Position numbers and translations under genes: made by a program
Shown: positions 41,770 to 56,848 of the stretch, piece by piece
Layout of the letters: each line of letters begins with the position of its first letter
Numbering within the stretch: position 1 is the first letter of the stretch
The notes under the pieces: generated by a model
What the model was told of the DNA's origin: nothing
Databases searched by the model: none
The model's input: only the letters and a program-made list of their open reading frames with translations
Assembly: GCF_002803985.1 (NCBI RefSeq)
Contig: NZ_CP024963.1
Coordinates: forward strand, 496,001 to 560,000
DNA length: 64,000 nt
DNA from: Williamsoniiplasma luminosum
GTDB lineage: Bacteria; Bacillota_I; Bacilli_A; Mycoplasmatales; Mycoplasmataceae
Direction of reading: 5' to 3'

Positions 41770-42833
41770 TGGAAAAATTAAACATTAAAAAAAATTTTAG
41801 AATTTTATGTTTGTTGTTAAAAATTGAAACAAAAAATTGATTCCAAGGTCCAATGAATTTAATTCTTGGGTTTGGGATAGCCTTGTATATCATGGTTTGT
41901 TGACTTGTTTTCAAAGAAGGCGATCCTTTTTTGCTTGTTTCAGGAATTTCGGTTGGAGTTATTCGAAATGGAATGTTTATTTACACGAGACATCATAATG
42001 AATATCGAGATTCTGGCATGGTTAATCGTTTGAATCAAACCTCAATTCCGAATTATATTCGCATGTTAGCATCGCTTTTATTTAATTTAATTACAACTTT
42101 GGGTGTTTCAATTGTTATGTTTTTAGTTGGAATTACTTTTTTCCCTGATCAAAGGGTATTAGCTGCCAAAGCTAATTGAGCTGTAGTTTTTACAGCATTA
42201 ACTTTAGTTTGGTTGACATCTTTTGTGATGGGGGTTTTCATTTTTACCTTCTTTAAAAACTCTGTTATTTCCCAAATGATCTCGATTTTGATTTATTCAA
42301 CATCAACATATTTTTTAGGTTTGGGATTTCCAATTGATGTAATTTTAAATCCTGATTATGAATGATTTGGTTACATTTTATATGCCTGACCACATCGATA
42401 TGCTATCAACTTAGCCCAAGCGGGATTCGCCAATGACACAGCTAGTGGCTCGATTTTAATCATTAAAGATCTGGTCGTTAATCAAGAACGAACCATCTCA
42501 GTTAATTTTGGTTTTGATGGCAAAATTTGATTAGCTTATTTAGGTGCATTTCTGACAATTGCATTTTATGGTTCATTATCAATTATCAAAATTAGTAATG
42601 AAATTCGTTTCCACCGTAAAAATCAATATGGTTTATTAGTTATGACAGAAGAATCATCAAAATATGTGCATCAAATTAAAAATGCCAAAAACATTAATGA
42701 ATTAACTAACATTTACAAAGCTCGTGATGAAGAGTTGCGTAAAATGGCTTTCAAAACAAACCAAATGACTCGCCAAATTCGTGATGAAATGCGTCTTTTA
42801 GAAGCTAACAAAAAAACAAAACACAAAGAATAG
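41769..42833 (+). CDS. ABC-2-type transporter permease (second)
   Basis: A 354-aa membrane protein related to the preceding permease. It has the same order of segments (LILGFGIALYIMVCWLV, IPNYIRMLASLLFNLITTLGVSIVMFLVG, STYFLGLGFPIDVILNPDYEWFGYILYAWPHRYAI, and a last helix LAYLGAFLTIAFYGSLSII). A charged C-terminal helix (~300-354) follows. It is the last gene of the hydrolase-ATPase-permease-permease operon and is followed by a strong terminator. Confidence 0.8.
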
Positions 42834-42848
42834 GAATGAGATTTAATG

Positions 42849-42888
42849 TGGTTGTCAATTTTGATTGACAACCAAATAAGACTCATTT
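42849..42888 (+). terminator. Terminator after exporter operon
   Basis: Perfect 10-bp stem TGGTTGTCAA / TTGACAACCA with a 6-base loop (42849-42874). An outer ATGAG/CTCAT pairing and T-rich tail extend the structure. Confidence 0.85.
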
Positions 42889-42911
42889 TTATTTTATAAA
42901 AACCGCCTTGA

Positions 42912-42920
42912 TGTTATAAT
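42912..42920 (+). promoter_or_regulatory. Extended -10 promoter of ileS
   Basis: TGT-TATAAT (hexamer 42915-42920) lies 35 nt before the ileS ATG, with GAGAGGA as ribosome site. No T-box structure fits in the short leader. Confidence 0.6.
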
Positions 42921-42955
42921 ATTTTAAATGTTAATTGAATAACGAGAGGATAAAT

Positions 42956-45696
<2,741 letters not shown>

Positions 45697-45706
<10 letters not shown>

Positions 45707-46428
45707 ATGTTGCTGGAAAATTAAGGCATTATGAATATCAATGAAAATTTAAATTGTTAGTTTGCTTACCAATATTTTTGGTTTTGGTTGCTATTGATTG
45801 AATTTCAAAAGGCTTAATTACAACATACATGGTACAAGGTGAAGAAAAAGAAGTTATTAAAAACTTTTTATTTTTTCATTTTGTAATTAATCCCGGGGCC
45901 GCTAAAGGAATGCTTGATGGTCAACCGATTCTTGTCATGACAATCGCAACAATTCTAACCGTGTTTATGTTCACGGCAATCATTTTTACAACTGATAAAA
46001 AATGATTAATTGGTTTCACGATTTTTCTATCCGGAAGTTTTGCTAATTTATTAGCACGTGCTTGAGCACCGATGATTAGTGTTGGTGAACATGAAGGAGT
46101 GATGGGTGGTGTTGTCGATTTTATCAAAATTAAATGATGACTTTTTGGTGATTTCATCATGAACATAGCAGATGCATGAGTAAGCATCTCGATTGGTGTT
46201 TTAGTTTTATGTGTTTTAATTGACATCATCAAAATGTTTGTCAAACCAAAAGCAAAAGATGTTCAAGACCAGAGCATTGTCACAATTGAAATTAATACTG
46301 GAACAAACGAAACTCAAACAACCGTTAAAACTGAAGGGACTATTGATGCAAAATCAAATAGTAAAAGGAAAGAAAAAGTATGCAAAAAACCAAAATCATT
46401 GAAGCAAAAGAAAACCACAAAAGATTAG
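45697..46428 (+). CDS. lspA: Lipoprotein signal peptidase
   Basis: A 243-aa membrane aspartyl protease that removes lipoprotein signal peptides. Conserved pieces are VAIDWISKG (D and K of motif I), FFHFVINPGAAKGM (motif II Asn), VVDFIKI and NIADAWVSI (the two catalytic Asp). The usual GNxxDR block reads SFANLLARAW, so its conserved non-catalytic Asp is Ala. The C-terminal ~55 residues are a charged Thr/Lys tail not found in short homologues and encoded partly in overlap (49 nt) with rluD. ATG 45697 follows AAGGAG. Confidence 0.9.
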
Positions 46429-47306
46429 ATATTTTTTTAACAGAAGAACTGAAAGATGATTTTGATTTTTCGCGTTCTATGGTGCAAAAAATCATCGAAA
46501 AAGGCAATGTCACTATTAATCAAGAAGTCGTCACAATCGCTAAAAAAACAATCGAACCAAATGATATCATTGAAATCATTATTCCAGAACCTGAATCAAC
46601 TGAAATTGAACCTGAGAAATTAGATTTAAAAATTGTTTATGAAGATCAAGATTTATTAATTATTGATAAAGAAAACAACATGGTTGTCCATCCTGGGGCT
46701 GGAAATAAAAGCGGAACTGTTGTTAATGGTTTATTAGGACAAATGCAAAATTTAAGTTCAATTGGTGGGGTGGAAAGACCAGGGATTGTCCACCGTTTGG
46801 ATAAACAAACAACAGGTCTTTTGATTGTTGCAAAAAACGATAAAACTCATCGATTACTAACTCAAATGTTAGTTGATCATCAAATTTATAAAGAATATAT
46901 TGCTTTGGTTTGAGGTGAATTTGAAGAAAACGAAGGAGTGATTGAAGCTCCAATTGGAAGACATGAAAATGATCGCAAAAAAATGAGTGTTACTCACACC
47001 AACTCGAAATATGCTAAAACTTCTTTTAAAGTTTTAGAACGATTTAATAATGCTACTTTATTACAATTATCAATTGAAACTGGCAGAACTCACCAAATTC
47101 GTGTGCATTTAAATTTCATTAAACATCCTGTGATCAATGATCCTGTTTATGGTCGTAAAAATGAAAAACCAACTGCTTTTGGCCAATATTTGCATGCTGC
47201 TAAATTAATGTTTATTCACCCAATTACAAAACAAGAAATAAATATCAATTCCCCTCTGCCAGAAGAATTTAATGTTATGATTAAAAAAATGGAAGAGGAT
47301 AAATAA
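46380..47306 (+). CDS. rluD: RluA/RluD-family 23S rRNA pseudouridine synthase
   Basis: A 308-aa enzyme. The N-terminal S4 RNA-binding domain (residues ~15-75) contains RSMVQKIIEKGNVTINQ. The synthase domain has the family core GIVHRLDKQTTGLLIVAKND with catalytic Asp in HRLDK and ETGRTHQIRVHL near the end. RluD makes pseudouridines in helix 69 of 23S rRNA; exact targets in this organism are unknown. The gene starts well inside lspA and shares TAATG with the next gene. Confidence 0.92.
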
Positions 47307-48631
47307 TGGCAATAATTTACAAAAATATTAAAAACTCCTTAACTAATTTCTTTTTGAAACAAGAAAATTACAAAAAAACAATTAATCTGAAAAGTAATGC
47401 AATTTATTTCTATTCTTCAGCTAATTCAATTAATGTGATCAAACTATCTGATTCAAAAAATGAGGATGATAATGATTTATTTTTAGAAGACTTGTTGAAA
47501 AAGATGAAAAGTTCAATTCATCATAAACCATCTTTTTTGAATTTGGTTGTAAATGAAAACTTGACAAATGAATTCAAAAAAGATGAAGATGGAAGTTTAG
47601 AAATTATTGGAAATTTTGAATTTATCAAAGAAAAACTTCAAGAGTTTTTTCCAAGCATTATGAACATTAATGCTGAAAAAACTGGAATGTTTTCGAAAAA
47701 ACCAGATAAAGAAAAAGATGATGACGATGGTGTTGGTGAATTTGATACAGAAAAAATCACTAAAACTATTTCAACCTTACTTGCTAAAGCAGCACCGAAT
47801 AAAATCCTGTTTACATGATTTTGTTTAGCGGTTTCTGTTTTAGTTCCAATTGTCTGATTTTCACTTTCAATTATGTATCACATCAATAAAGAGTTAAACT
47901 GAAATAGCCCCCCATTTTTTGGAATGGCCACTTTATTTTCTGGAGGAACAACAGTTTCACTAACAATTGATGGTGGTCAATGATGAAGAATTTTTACTTA
48001 TGGTTTTGCAATTGCTGGAACCGATATTATGACCAATCTTATTGTGACAGGATTTGGTGCAGTCGCACTTTATTCATCATTAAAATTTGCAGAAATCACA
48101 ATCAAAAAATGAAAATTAATCTTTGTGCTAATTCTGGGTTATGTAATTACGGGTTTTTTTAGCACAGTTATGTTGCAAGGTGCCATAACAGGTGGGATTT
48201 TAAATATCGCCGCAATTACAATTGGAATGTTGATCATGAGTGTGGCATCAGATCCCAAAATCACATCAAAATTTATCAAAGCCAAAATGATTTGACCAAT
48301 TATTCTTTTAATTTTTATTCCTTTTATGATCAACCCAAGTCTTGAATTATATTTTGCACTTGGAGTTGGTTTAGTTTCAGGAACAGTTTTAATGGCTTTG
48401 GTCATGGCTGTTGATAAAAAATCAACAATCACTAGTGTTGGATCTTTACTTGTTATTTTGACATTAATTATTGTCCCAATTATCTTTATTTTTGTTCGAC
48501 CATATACAGAACCAACTGACCCGACTGTCTTACAAACATTACAAGTTTATATTAAAAATAATATGCTTTCTGCGAGTGACGCAGATGCGATTGTTGCCAA
48601 AATTGGCTGAGATCGCCATTTCTGAAAATAA
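47306..48631 (+). CDS. Rhomboid-like membrane protein, probably inactive
   Basis: A 441-aa protein. Residues 1-~165 are soluble and charged (DKEKDDDDG linker), followed by 6-7 membrane helices. The block GGQWWRIFTYGFAIAGTDIM followed by TNLIVTGFGAVALYS resembles the L1/TM2 region of rhomboid proteases (WRxxT..F.H....H...N). The His positions are replaced, the TM4 GxSG reads GAITGG (Ser to Thr), and the TM6 His is absent (ALGVGLVSG). It is therefore likely a pseudo-rhomboid binding membrane proteins without cleaving them. The rhomboid assignment is from pattern only. It lies between rluD and the deaminase gene. Confidence 0.65.
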
Positions 48632-48640
48632 GGATTTAAG

Positions 48641-49123
48641 ATGAAAAGAAAAGAATATTTAGATTGAAAAACGTATTTCATGATTGTGGCCAAAGCATCA
48701 GCGATGCGAAGTAAAGACCCTTCAACTCAAGTTGGAGCAGTGGTTGTTAACCATTTACAACAAATTGTTTCAACAGGGTACAATGGTTTTCCACGAGGAA
48801 TTAGTGATGATGAATTTCCTTGAGCACGTGAAGGTGAATTTGTTGATACCAAATATCCATATGTTGCTCATGCTGAATTAAATGCAGTTGTTGCTTCAAG
48901 AACTGATTTAACTGGTTGTGAAATTTATGTGACACTTTTTCCATGCAATGAATGCACTAAAATTTTAATTCAAGCAGGAATTTCTAAGATTTATTTTATG
49001 GAAGATAAATATGCTGATCAACCAAATATCATTGCTTCAAAACGCATGCTTGATGCTGCAAAAATCACTTATGAATTATTACCAAATTTAAATATTGAAA
49101 TTTCGATTAAAGATTCAAAATAG
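48641..49123 (+). CDS. dCMP deaminase family protein (ComEB-like)
   Basis: A 160-aa zinc deaminase. [12 protein letters not shown] is the typical N-terminal strand, [10 protein letters not shown] the substrate loop. HAELNAV supplies the Zn His and catalytic Glu, and PCNEC the two Zn Cys. Converts dCMP to dUMP, which would feed thymidylate synthase (thyA at 62.7 kb). It starts 9 nt after the rhomboid-like gene and ends at a terminator. Confidence 0.93.
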
Positions 49124-49145
49124 GATGCAAATCCTATTTTTATTT
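49121..49145 (+). terminator. Terminator after dCMP deaminase gene
   Basis: TAGGAT-GCAA-ATCCTA stem-loop that includes the stop codon, followed by a T-rich tail. Confidence 0.75.
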
Positions 49146-49192
49146 TGACCTAATTAAAGGTATAATTTAATAATGATAGTTAGAGGAGAAAT

Positions 49193-50884
49193 ATGAATTT
49201 CGATAAAAAAAACAAAGATTTTTTAGAGTGAATCAATAACCCTTCCTTAGATCAAGAATTAAAAAATTTGTTGCAAAATGCAACAAATGAAGAATTGAAT
49301 GCAGCATTCAATCTTGAATTAGAATTTGGAACAGCTGGTATCCGAGGTGTTCTTGGTGCAGGTCCTGGGAGATTTAACTCTTATACAATCAAAAAAGTAA
49401 CAATTGCTTTGAGCAAATTGTTAATTCAAAAATACCCAAATAGATTAAACGATGGAGTGGTGATTGGACATGATAACCGCCACAATTCAAAATCGTTTGC
49501 TCAATTGGTTGCTGATGTTTTAACTAGTTTTGGTATCAAAGCTTACCTGTTTAAAAACAATGAAATGAAACCAACACCGTTGGTTTCATATGCGACTAAA
49601 AAATTAAATGCAATTGCTGGGGTTGTGATTACAGCTAGTCATAACCCAGCTGAATATAATGGGTATAAAATTTATGATCCATTTGGGTGTCAATTGATGC
49701 CAGAAGACACTGACGTGATTGCCATGGAAATGGACAAAATTGCTGACATCTTAAATTGAACATTTGAAAAAAATGATGCGTTATTAACAATTGTCAACGA
49801 TCAAGTGATCGATGATTATGAAAAAATGATTGCTGATTTACAATTTTATCCAAATGAAGTTGCAAGCAAAAAAGCTGTTAAAATCATTTTTTCAGCCGTC
49901 AATGGAACTGGAACAGAATTTACTCCAGTCCTGCTGAAAAAATTTGGTTATGATGTAATCGAAGTTGAAGAACATGCCTTTGAAGATGAAACTTTCAAAA
50001 ATGTTGGAAATCCAAATCCTGAATTTGAACCAGCATGAATCATTCCGTTGGAATATGCTAAAAAACATGATGCAGATATAATTATTATTAATGACCCAGA
50101 TGCTGATCGCATCGGAATTGCAATTAAACATGATGGTCAATGAGTTAGATTAAATGGGAATGAAACAGGTCCATTATTAATTCAATGAAAATTATCACAA
50201 CAAGCAAAATTTGATAAATTACCAAAAAATCCAGCTCTTTATTCAAGTTTTGTCACTTCAGATTTAGGTGATCGTATTGCCCATGAAACTTACGGAACTA
50301 AAATTATTAAAACCTTAACTGGTTTTAAATGAATGGGTGATGAAATTGCCAAAGAAGCCGAACGCGGATTAAATTTTGTTTTTGCATATGAAGAATCTTT
50401 TGGTTATGTTTTAGACGCATCAACCAGAGATAAAGATGGAATTCAAGCAAGTATTGTGATTGCTGAAGCATGTTGATATGCAAAAACAAAACAAAACAAA
50501 ACCTTAATTGATGTCTTAAATGATATTTATGACCAATATGGTTTCTACTTTACAGATACTGTCAATTTAAATGTTAAACCAGAAGAAAAAGCAATCAAAT
50601 TAGATCCAATTATGGATAAATTAAGAGCGAATGGTTTAAAGGAATTAAACAACTTAAAAGTTGTTAATTCTGAAGATTACATCAATGGATTGCATAACAT
50701 GCCAGGTCAAAATTTAATGAAATTTTATTTTGAAGATGGATCATGATTTGCTGCTCGTCCATCAGGGACAGAACCAAAATTAAAAATTTATTTTGTTGTT
50801 GTTGATAAGAATCAACAACAAGCTCAAAATAAACAAACCAAAATGTGAAATGCGCTAAAAGAAGCATTATCATTAGATATATAA
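49193..50884 (+). CDS. Phosphoglucomutase/phosphomannomutase (PgcA-like)
   Basis: A 563-aa alpha-D-phosphohexomutase. FGTAGIRGVLGAGPGRFN is the N-terminal substrate loop, GVVITASHNPAEYNGYKIY carries the phospho-Ser, NDPDADRIGIAI the Mg-binding DxDxD-type loop, and AARPSGTEPKLKIYF the phosphate-binding domain IV. Interconverts hexose 1- and 6-phosphates, or pentose phosphates for nucleoside use. Its place directly before deoD (14 nt) fits a role with deoxyribose/ribose-1-phosphate released by the phosphorylase. TATAAT at 49161 is the likely -10. Confidence 0.92.
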
Positions 50885-50898
50885 AAGGAGAAAATAGA

Positions 50899-51612
50899 AT
50901 GCCAACACCACATATCGAAGCCAAAAAAGGCGAAATTGCAAAATTCGTTTTAATGCCAGGAGATCCATTACGGGCAAAAGTAATGTCTGAAAAATTTTTA
51001 GAAAATCCTAAACTTGTTAACAAAGTTCGTAACATGTTTATGTACACAGGAACTTACAAAGGAATGGAAATTACTATTGCTGCATCAGGAATGGGAAACC
51101 CTTCAATGGGAATTTATTCATACGAACTATATAATGAATATGGTGTGGAAAATATTATTCGAGTTGGAACTTGTGGAGCTTACAATAAAGATTACCGACC
51201 TTATTCAATTTTCAACACTAAAGATTCATTTGGAGAATCACAATTTGCTAAAATTGTAACTGGTAAAGATGAAGCAATTCTTCCAGCATCAAAACAATTG
51301 TATGATGCCATTAATCAAACTGCTGAAGAATTGGGAATTCCGATGCTTCACGGAAGAGCACATGCGAGTGATGTTTTTTACAGAAGTGATGACTCATTAA
51401 AACTTGCCCAAGAAAAACATTTAGATGTTGCTGAAATGGAAACATATGCTTTATTTGCAAATGCTCTAAGATTACAAAAACAAGCCGGAGCACTATTTAC
51501 AGTTTCTGACAACATTGTAACTGGTGAAGTGACAACGAGTGAAGAACGTCAAACTAAATTTGTGAAAATGTTTGAAGTTGCTTTAGAAACAGCTCTAAAA
51601 TTCAAAAAATAA
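50899..51612 (+). CDS. deoD: Purine-nucleoside phosphorylase
   Basis: A 237-aa phosphorylase of the NP-I (DeoD) family. MPTPHIEAKKGEIAKFVLMPGDPLRAK is the typical start, and IRVGTCGAY the phosphate/substrate loop. HLDVAEMETYALF binds the ribose, and FTVSDNIVTGE holds the catalytic Asp. Splits purine (deoxy)nucleosides to base and sugar-1-phosphate. An upstream in-frame ATG lies inside the mutase gene; ATG 50899 follows AAAGGAG. Confidence 0.95.
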   Translation: MPTPHIEAKKGEIAKFVLMPGDPLRAKVMSEKFLENPKLVNKVRNMFMYTGTYKGMEITIAASGMGNPSMGIYSYELYNEYGVENIIRVGTCGAYNKDYRPYSIFNTKDSFGESQFAKIVTGKDEAILPASKQLYDAINQTAEELGIPMLHGRAHASDVFYRSDDSLKLAQEKHLDVAEMETYALFANALRLQKQAGALFTVSDNIVTGEVTTSEERQTKFVKMFEVALETALKFKK

Positions 51613-51631
51613 AAAAATAAACGATAAAAAA

Positions 51632-51658
51632 ATTGGATTTCAAATCCAATTTTTTTTA
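51632..51658. terminator. Bidirectional terminator between deoD and deoC
   Basis: ATTGGATTT and AAATCCAAT form a 9-bp stem with a 1-base centre, flanked by A-rich and T8 runs, so it works for both convergent genes. The deoC stop codon lies at its edge. Confidence 0.85.
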
Positions 51659-52318
51659 GTATTTTTCAGTGTTTTCTTGGCCATTAACAATGGCCACACC
51701 ACCACTTGTGCCTAAACGATCAGCTCCAGCTTTGATCATGTCAATCGCATCTTGATAAGTACGAACTCCACCACTGGCTTTAACTTTAGCAGCATCACCA
51801 ACTGTTTTTTTCATTAAGCTCACGACATGAATGTTGGCACCATCAGTACTAAAACCAGTTGATGTTTTAACAAAATCAGCTCCAGCTTCAACACTTAATT
51901 GACAAGCTTTAATAATTTCAGCATCACTTAGTAAACATGTTTCTAAAATAACTTTTAAAACATGTCCAGTGCTTGCTTGTCTAACAGCTTTGATATCATT
52001 TAAAACTAACTCGTAGTTTTGATCTTTCATTGCTCCAACATTTAAAACCATGTCGATTTCAGTCGCCCCATTTTTTAAAGCATTGGTAGTTTCACAAGCT
52101 TTGGTTTCACTTGTTGATGCACCTAATGGAAATCCAATCACAGTTGTAATTCCAACATTTGAACCTTTCAAAAGTGTTTTTGCTTGAGCGATGCGACAAG
52201 GATTAACACAAACTGTTGCAAAATCATGTGCGATTGCTTCTTTGCAAATTTTTTCCACATCAAGTGCTGTGGCATCTGCTTTTAACACTGTGTGATCAAT
52301 ATATTTATTTAATAACAT
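51656..52318 (-). CDS. deoC: Deoxyribose-phosphate aldolase
   Basis: A 220-aa class I aldolase. IDHTVLKADAT at the N-terminus, VIGFPLGAST, LKVILETCLL, FVKTSTGFS (Schiff-base Lys) and VKASGGVRTY (second active-site Lys) are all in place. Splits deoxyribose-5-phosphate to glyceraldehyde-3-phosphate and acetaldehyde. It completes nucleoside breakdown with the convergent mutase-deoD pair. Last gene of a minus-strand run behind polC. Confidence 0.95.
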   Translation of the reverse strand: MLLNKYIDHTVLKADATALDVEKICKEAIAHDFATVCVNPCRIAQAKTLLKGSNVGITTVIGFPLGASTSETKACETTNALKNGATEIDMVLNVGAMKDQNYELVLNDIKAVRQASTGHVLKVILETCLLSDAEIIKACQLSVEAGADFVKTSTGFSTDGANIHVVSLMKKTVGDAAKVKASGGVRTYQDAIDMIKAGADRLGTSGGVAIVNGQENTEKY

Positions 52319-52375
52319 TTTTTATTCCTCTTCTTTAATTTTATTATGAATTTTAAAAAACTCCAAAGATGTTTT

Positions 52376-55300
52376 TTAAAATTCAAATGCTAGTTGTTCA
52401 TCATTTGATAATGAATCAACAATTTTTAAGTCCTCAAAAATTTTCATTTGTGTTTGAGTAATTTGAGTTCTGTTTTTCAAGTCTTGAACTGAACTAAATT
52501 GTTGAACTTTTCGAGCATCAACAATTGATTCAGCAGCCGTCTCACCAAGTGAATCAATCACATTGAAAGGTGGGTATAAAATTTTGTTCCCATGTTCATC
52601 AATTTCAATTAAAAATTTGGTTGATAATGATTTGTTAAAATCAATATTTTCCATTTTAACTCCTCTTGATAGCATTTCCATTTGAACTTCAAAAGTTGTG
52701 ATTAAATCATTTTCTTTAGCTGTTGTTTCTTTCTTAGCAGCTCTCACTTCAAGTTCTCTTAATTTTTGAACAATTGCATTATAACCAAGTAAACTTGTTT
52801 TTAAATCAAAAGCATTAGATCTGGTTGAGAAAAAGATTGCATAATATTCTTCAGGATAATAAATTTTATATCAGGCAATTCGATATGCCATTAAAACATA
52901 AGCTGTTGCATGTGCTTTGGGGAACATATATTTAATTTTTTGACATGATTCAATATATCACTCAGGAATTTTATAAGCGCGCATTTCTTCAATTCAAGCT
53001 GCTTTTAAACCTTTTCCTTTACGAACTGATTCCATAATATTAAACGCCAGTGATGGTTCTAAACCAAGGCGCATCAAGTAAACCATAATATCATCACGAC
53101 ACCCAATCACAGTTGAAATATTGGCCAGACCATTTTTGATTAAGTTTTGAGCATTACCCAATCAAACATCAGTTCCATGTGATAAACCAGAAATTTGCAC
53201 CAAATCTGCAAAAGATTTGGGCTTAGTATCGCGCAACATTCCACGCACAAATTGGGTTCCAAATTCTGGAATTCCAATCGCCCCAGTGGTTTCATTATTG
53301 ATTTGATTTGGGGTGATATTTAAAGAATTTAAGTTTGAAAATAAAGCATAAACTTTTGGATCATTTGTTGGAATCGTCACAGGATCAACTCCTGTTAAAT
53401 CTCGCAACATTTTTAAGGCAGTTGGATCAACATGACCTAAAATATCCATTTTTAATAAGTTATCGTGAATTGAGTGGAAATCAAAATGCGTGGTTTTTCA
53501 AGTACTTTTATTATCATCTGCTGGAAAATTAACTGGTGTGAAATCTTCGATTTCAAACTCTTTGGGCAAAATGATAATTCCCCCAGGATGTTGTCCAGTC
53601 GTTCTTTTAACCCCAGTGGCTAAACTTGCTAAGCGTTCAATTTCAACCCTTCTTGGTTGTTCAATTTCAGTGTGTTCTTCTAAGAAATTTTTAACATAAC
53701 CAAAAGCCGTTTTATCAGCAACTGTTGAAATTGTTCCGGCTCTAAAAACATTGTTTTCACCAAACATTTCTTTGGTGAAATTATGTGCTTGAGCTTGATA
53801 TTCACCTGAAAAATTTAAATCAATATCTGGAACCTTATCCCCATCAAAACCTAAGAAAGTTTCAAATGGGATATCATGCCCATCCCCGATTAATTGAGTG
53901 TTACATTTAGGACAATTTTTAATTGGTAAATCATAACCACAATTATATTCTGGTGGTGTTTCAAAATTAGAATATTGGCAATTTAAGCAACGATAGTGAG
54001 CTTTTAAAGGATTAACTTCAGTAACATTACTTGCTCATGCAACAAAGCTTGAACCAACACTTCCACGACTTCCAACAAGATAACCATCATTGATGCTTTT
54101 TTCAACTAATTTATGAGAAATTCAATAAACAACAGCAAAACCATGTTTGATGATTGAGTTTAATTCTCGTTCTAATCGGTCAGCAACAATTTTAGGCAGT
54201 GGATTTCCATAAGTTTTTTCAGCAATTTCATAACATTTATCTTTTAATAACTGATCGACATTTTCAATTTGTGGGTCAAAAGTTCCACTTTTGACCGCTT
54301 CAATTCCATGATCAACCATGTCAGCAATCTTGTTGGTGTTATTGATCACGATGTCTTGTACTAATTGCTCATCATTTAATCATTCAAATTCATCAAGCAT
54401 TTCTTGAGTAGTACGTAAATGTTGGTCTGGATAATCTTTAACACGTTTTTTAAAATCATATAAGGGATGGTTAACACCACCTAAACCTTTTGAATTAATA
54501 TAAATTTCACGAATCAGTTTTAATTCAGGGTCTAAATAATGAGTATCACTTGAAGCCACCAGTAATTTATTATTTTTTAAAGCGGCTTCAATAATAATTT
54601 TGATTGTTCTTTGTAATTCTTGGAGATCCAAACTATCATTTTGCAATAAATTTTTATAAACACTAATTGGTTGAATTTCAACATAATCATAATCTCTGAT
54701 TTTTTCATCAAGTCTTGCTAAAGTATTGGTTCTAGCCAAATCAAAAATTTCACCATTGGCACAACTTGTTCCAATTAATAAATTGCCCTTGTCTCTTAAA
54801 TTTAATAATTCTGACTTAAAAATTTTGGGTGATCCCATTAATGATTCTGTATGGGTGTAAGAAATTAATTTGTATAAATCTTTTAAACCAGTTTGATTTT
54901 TAGCAAGCACAGTTGCATGATATCCACGAGTTTTAGTGAAGTTAGTATTAGTTTTTTTATCAATCGGATTGATCATGTTTCAGTCTTGATCAGTGATTAT
55001 ATCATGCATTTTTTTGGCATCGTTTCAGATGTGTTCATAAACATCAATCAAAATATCTGCATCATAATCAGCACGGTGGGCATCTCGATCATCATAAATA
55101 ATTCCAGTTTTTTTAGCAACCGTTCCTAATCGATAATTTTTTAAAGTTGGATAAACTGATCTGGCAATTGATAATGTATCAATAACTGTGTTTGTAAGTT
55201 CAGGATAACCAAGTTTTTGAGCATAAGAATTCAAAAAATTAAAGTCAAAACTAGCGTTGTGAGCAACCAAAATTCCATCTTTGATCAAGTCATAAATTGT

Positions 55301-56833
55301 TGGAAAGATTTCTTCGATTGTTGGCTTATCTTCTAACATTTCATCAGTGATACCAGTTAATTCTTTGGTGAAAGCTTTTAATGGTTTTTCAGGTTTAATC
55401 AAATAATCAACACGTTTACGTTCACCGTTTTTGTAATTATAAACAACAGCACCAAATTCAATGATTTCATCAAATTCAGGACTCAGTCCTGTGGTTTCTA
55501 AGTCAAAAACCACAAATTTAGCTTCTTTTAATTTGATTCCAGTTGGGTTTTTGACATATCAAAGTTCATCATCTAAAACGGTGATCTCTGATCCATAAAT
55601 TAATTTTAATGGACTTTTATTTTGTTGATCACGTTTTTTATTAACGCTTTTGATTGTGGCAAAAGCGTCCGGAAATGATTGCACATTTGTGTGATCGGTG
55701 ATTGCTATGGCTGGTCAATTTCATTTGTCTGCACGTTTGATGTAATCACTAACATCACTCACCCCATCCATCACTGACATCTTAGTGTGAACATGTAATT
55801 CAACTCGTTTTTTTTCAGCATTGTCTTCTCTAATATTGGTTTCGCGATTAATTTTTTGAAAATTATCAATCGCAAAAATAGTTTCATTATCATATTGTGA
55901 AAAACTTGTTCGACCTTTAAGAGCAATTCAATCTCCTGCTTGAATGCGATTTTGACGATATGTTTCAACATCAGGACTATTTTGTTCATCTTCAGTCATT
56001 GGATCTAATAAATTAATTCCCTCATCTTTGGCAAAATAAATAGCCTTAATCGAAGTGTTGTGGTCAGTCACGTTTAAAGAATAAATTTTTCTTCCTGTTT
56101 TAGAAATTTTAATATTCATGTTCATGATTTGAGCATGAATCACAATATTATTCGCATTTTCTTCAAGGTCTAATAATGAACTATAGCTTGGAGTATCTAA
56201 TTTTGGTCCAGCAAATGTGCGAAAAGAATTATTATTGAATGTTTTGACTTCTTTGGCATTTTCAATTTGGTTTTGTTGTTGTCTTTCTTGAATTGCTAAT
56301 TGCTTGAAAACCTCTTCTTGCTGGGTTAAAAAATCTTCACCAGGTTCAATTAGATTGGAAATAATATCAAGTTCGGCAAAACCATATTGACGCATTTTAG
56401 CACTTAAATATAAGATTTCTGCTTCCACAACTTTTTGTTTACTCTTTGAATCAACAACAATTTCAAGTTGCTGATTTGCTTCATTGAAAGTAGCATATTT
56501 TGGTTCAATAAATTCTCAAGTTGAAGTTTTAATTGTTGCTTTTTCAGTCTTAATAAAATTAATATATTCTCAAATCAAGGTTGGATCATAATTGGCAATT
56601 AATGTGTTAATTTGGATTTTGGTTTTGACTTTAGCATTTTTAAATTTATCATCTAATTCTTTAATTAAAGCAATGGGTAATGTTTTTTCAACTTGAATGG
56701 TCAGATAGGCTTTTTCTTTAACTGTGGAAACAGAAATGTTTCCTAAAATACAAGCATTATTAAAATGGATCAAATCATTTTGATCGATTTTAATATCTAA
56801 TTTTTCAAAAACTAATTTTAATCTTTGTTCCAT
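52376..56833 (-). CDS. polC: DNA polymerase III alpha subunit, PolC type
   Basis: A 1485-aa replicative polymerase, full PolC length. The N-terminal domain is followed by an OB fold (~250-350). PHP and exonuclease modules follow, with [22 protein letters not shown] and the exonuclease end [11 protein letters not shown] inserted in the PHP domain. The polymerase core includes zinc-type [14 protein letters not shown] and [18 protein letters not shown] with catalytic Asp. [17 protein letters not shown] and [20 protein letters not shown] come next. All segments share one frame with many UGA-Trp codons. It uses the embedded exonuclease for proofreading. Confidence 0.96.
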
Positions 56834-56848
56834 AAAACCTCCCAGTTT

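Noticed and set aside
42897-42955. T-box leader for ileS (and 26703-26744 for pheS)
   Set aside because: The leaders are under 60 nt and contain no T-box core, so there is no space for the structure.
49144-49166. TTGACC/TATAAT pair before the phosphohexomutase gene as a full promoter
   Set aside because: The two hexamers are only 10 bp apart, too close for a sigma-70 type promoter. Only the TATAAT is kept as a likely -10.
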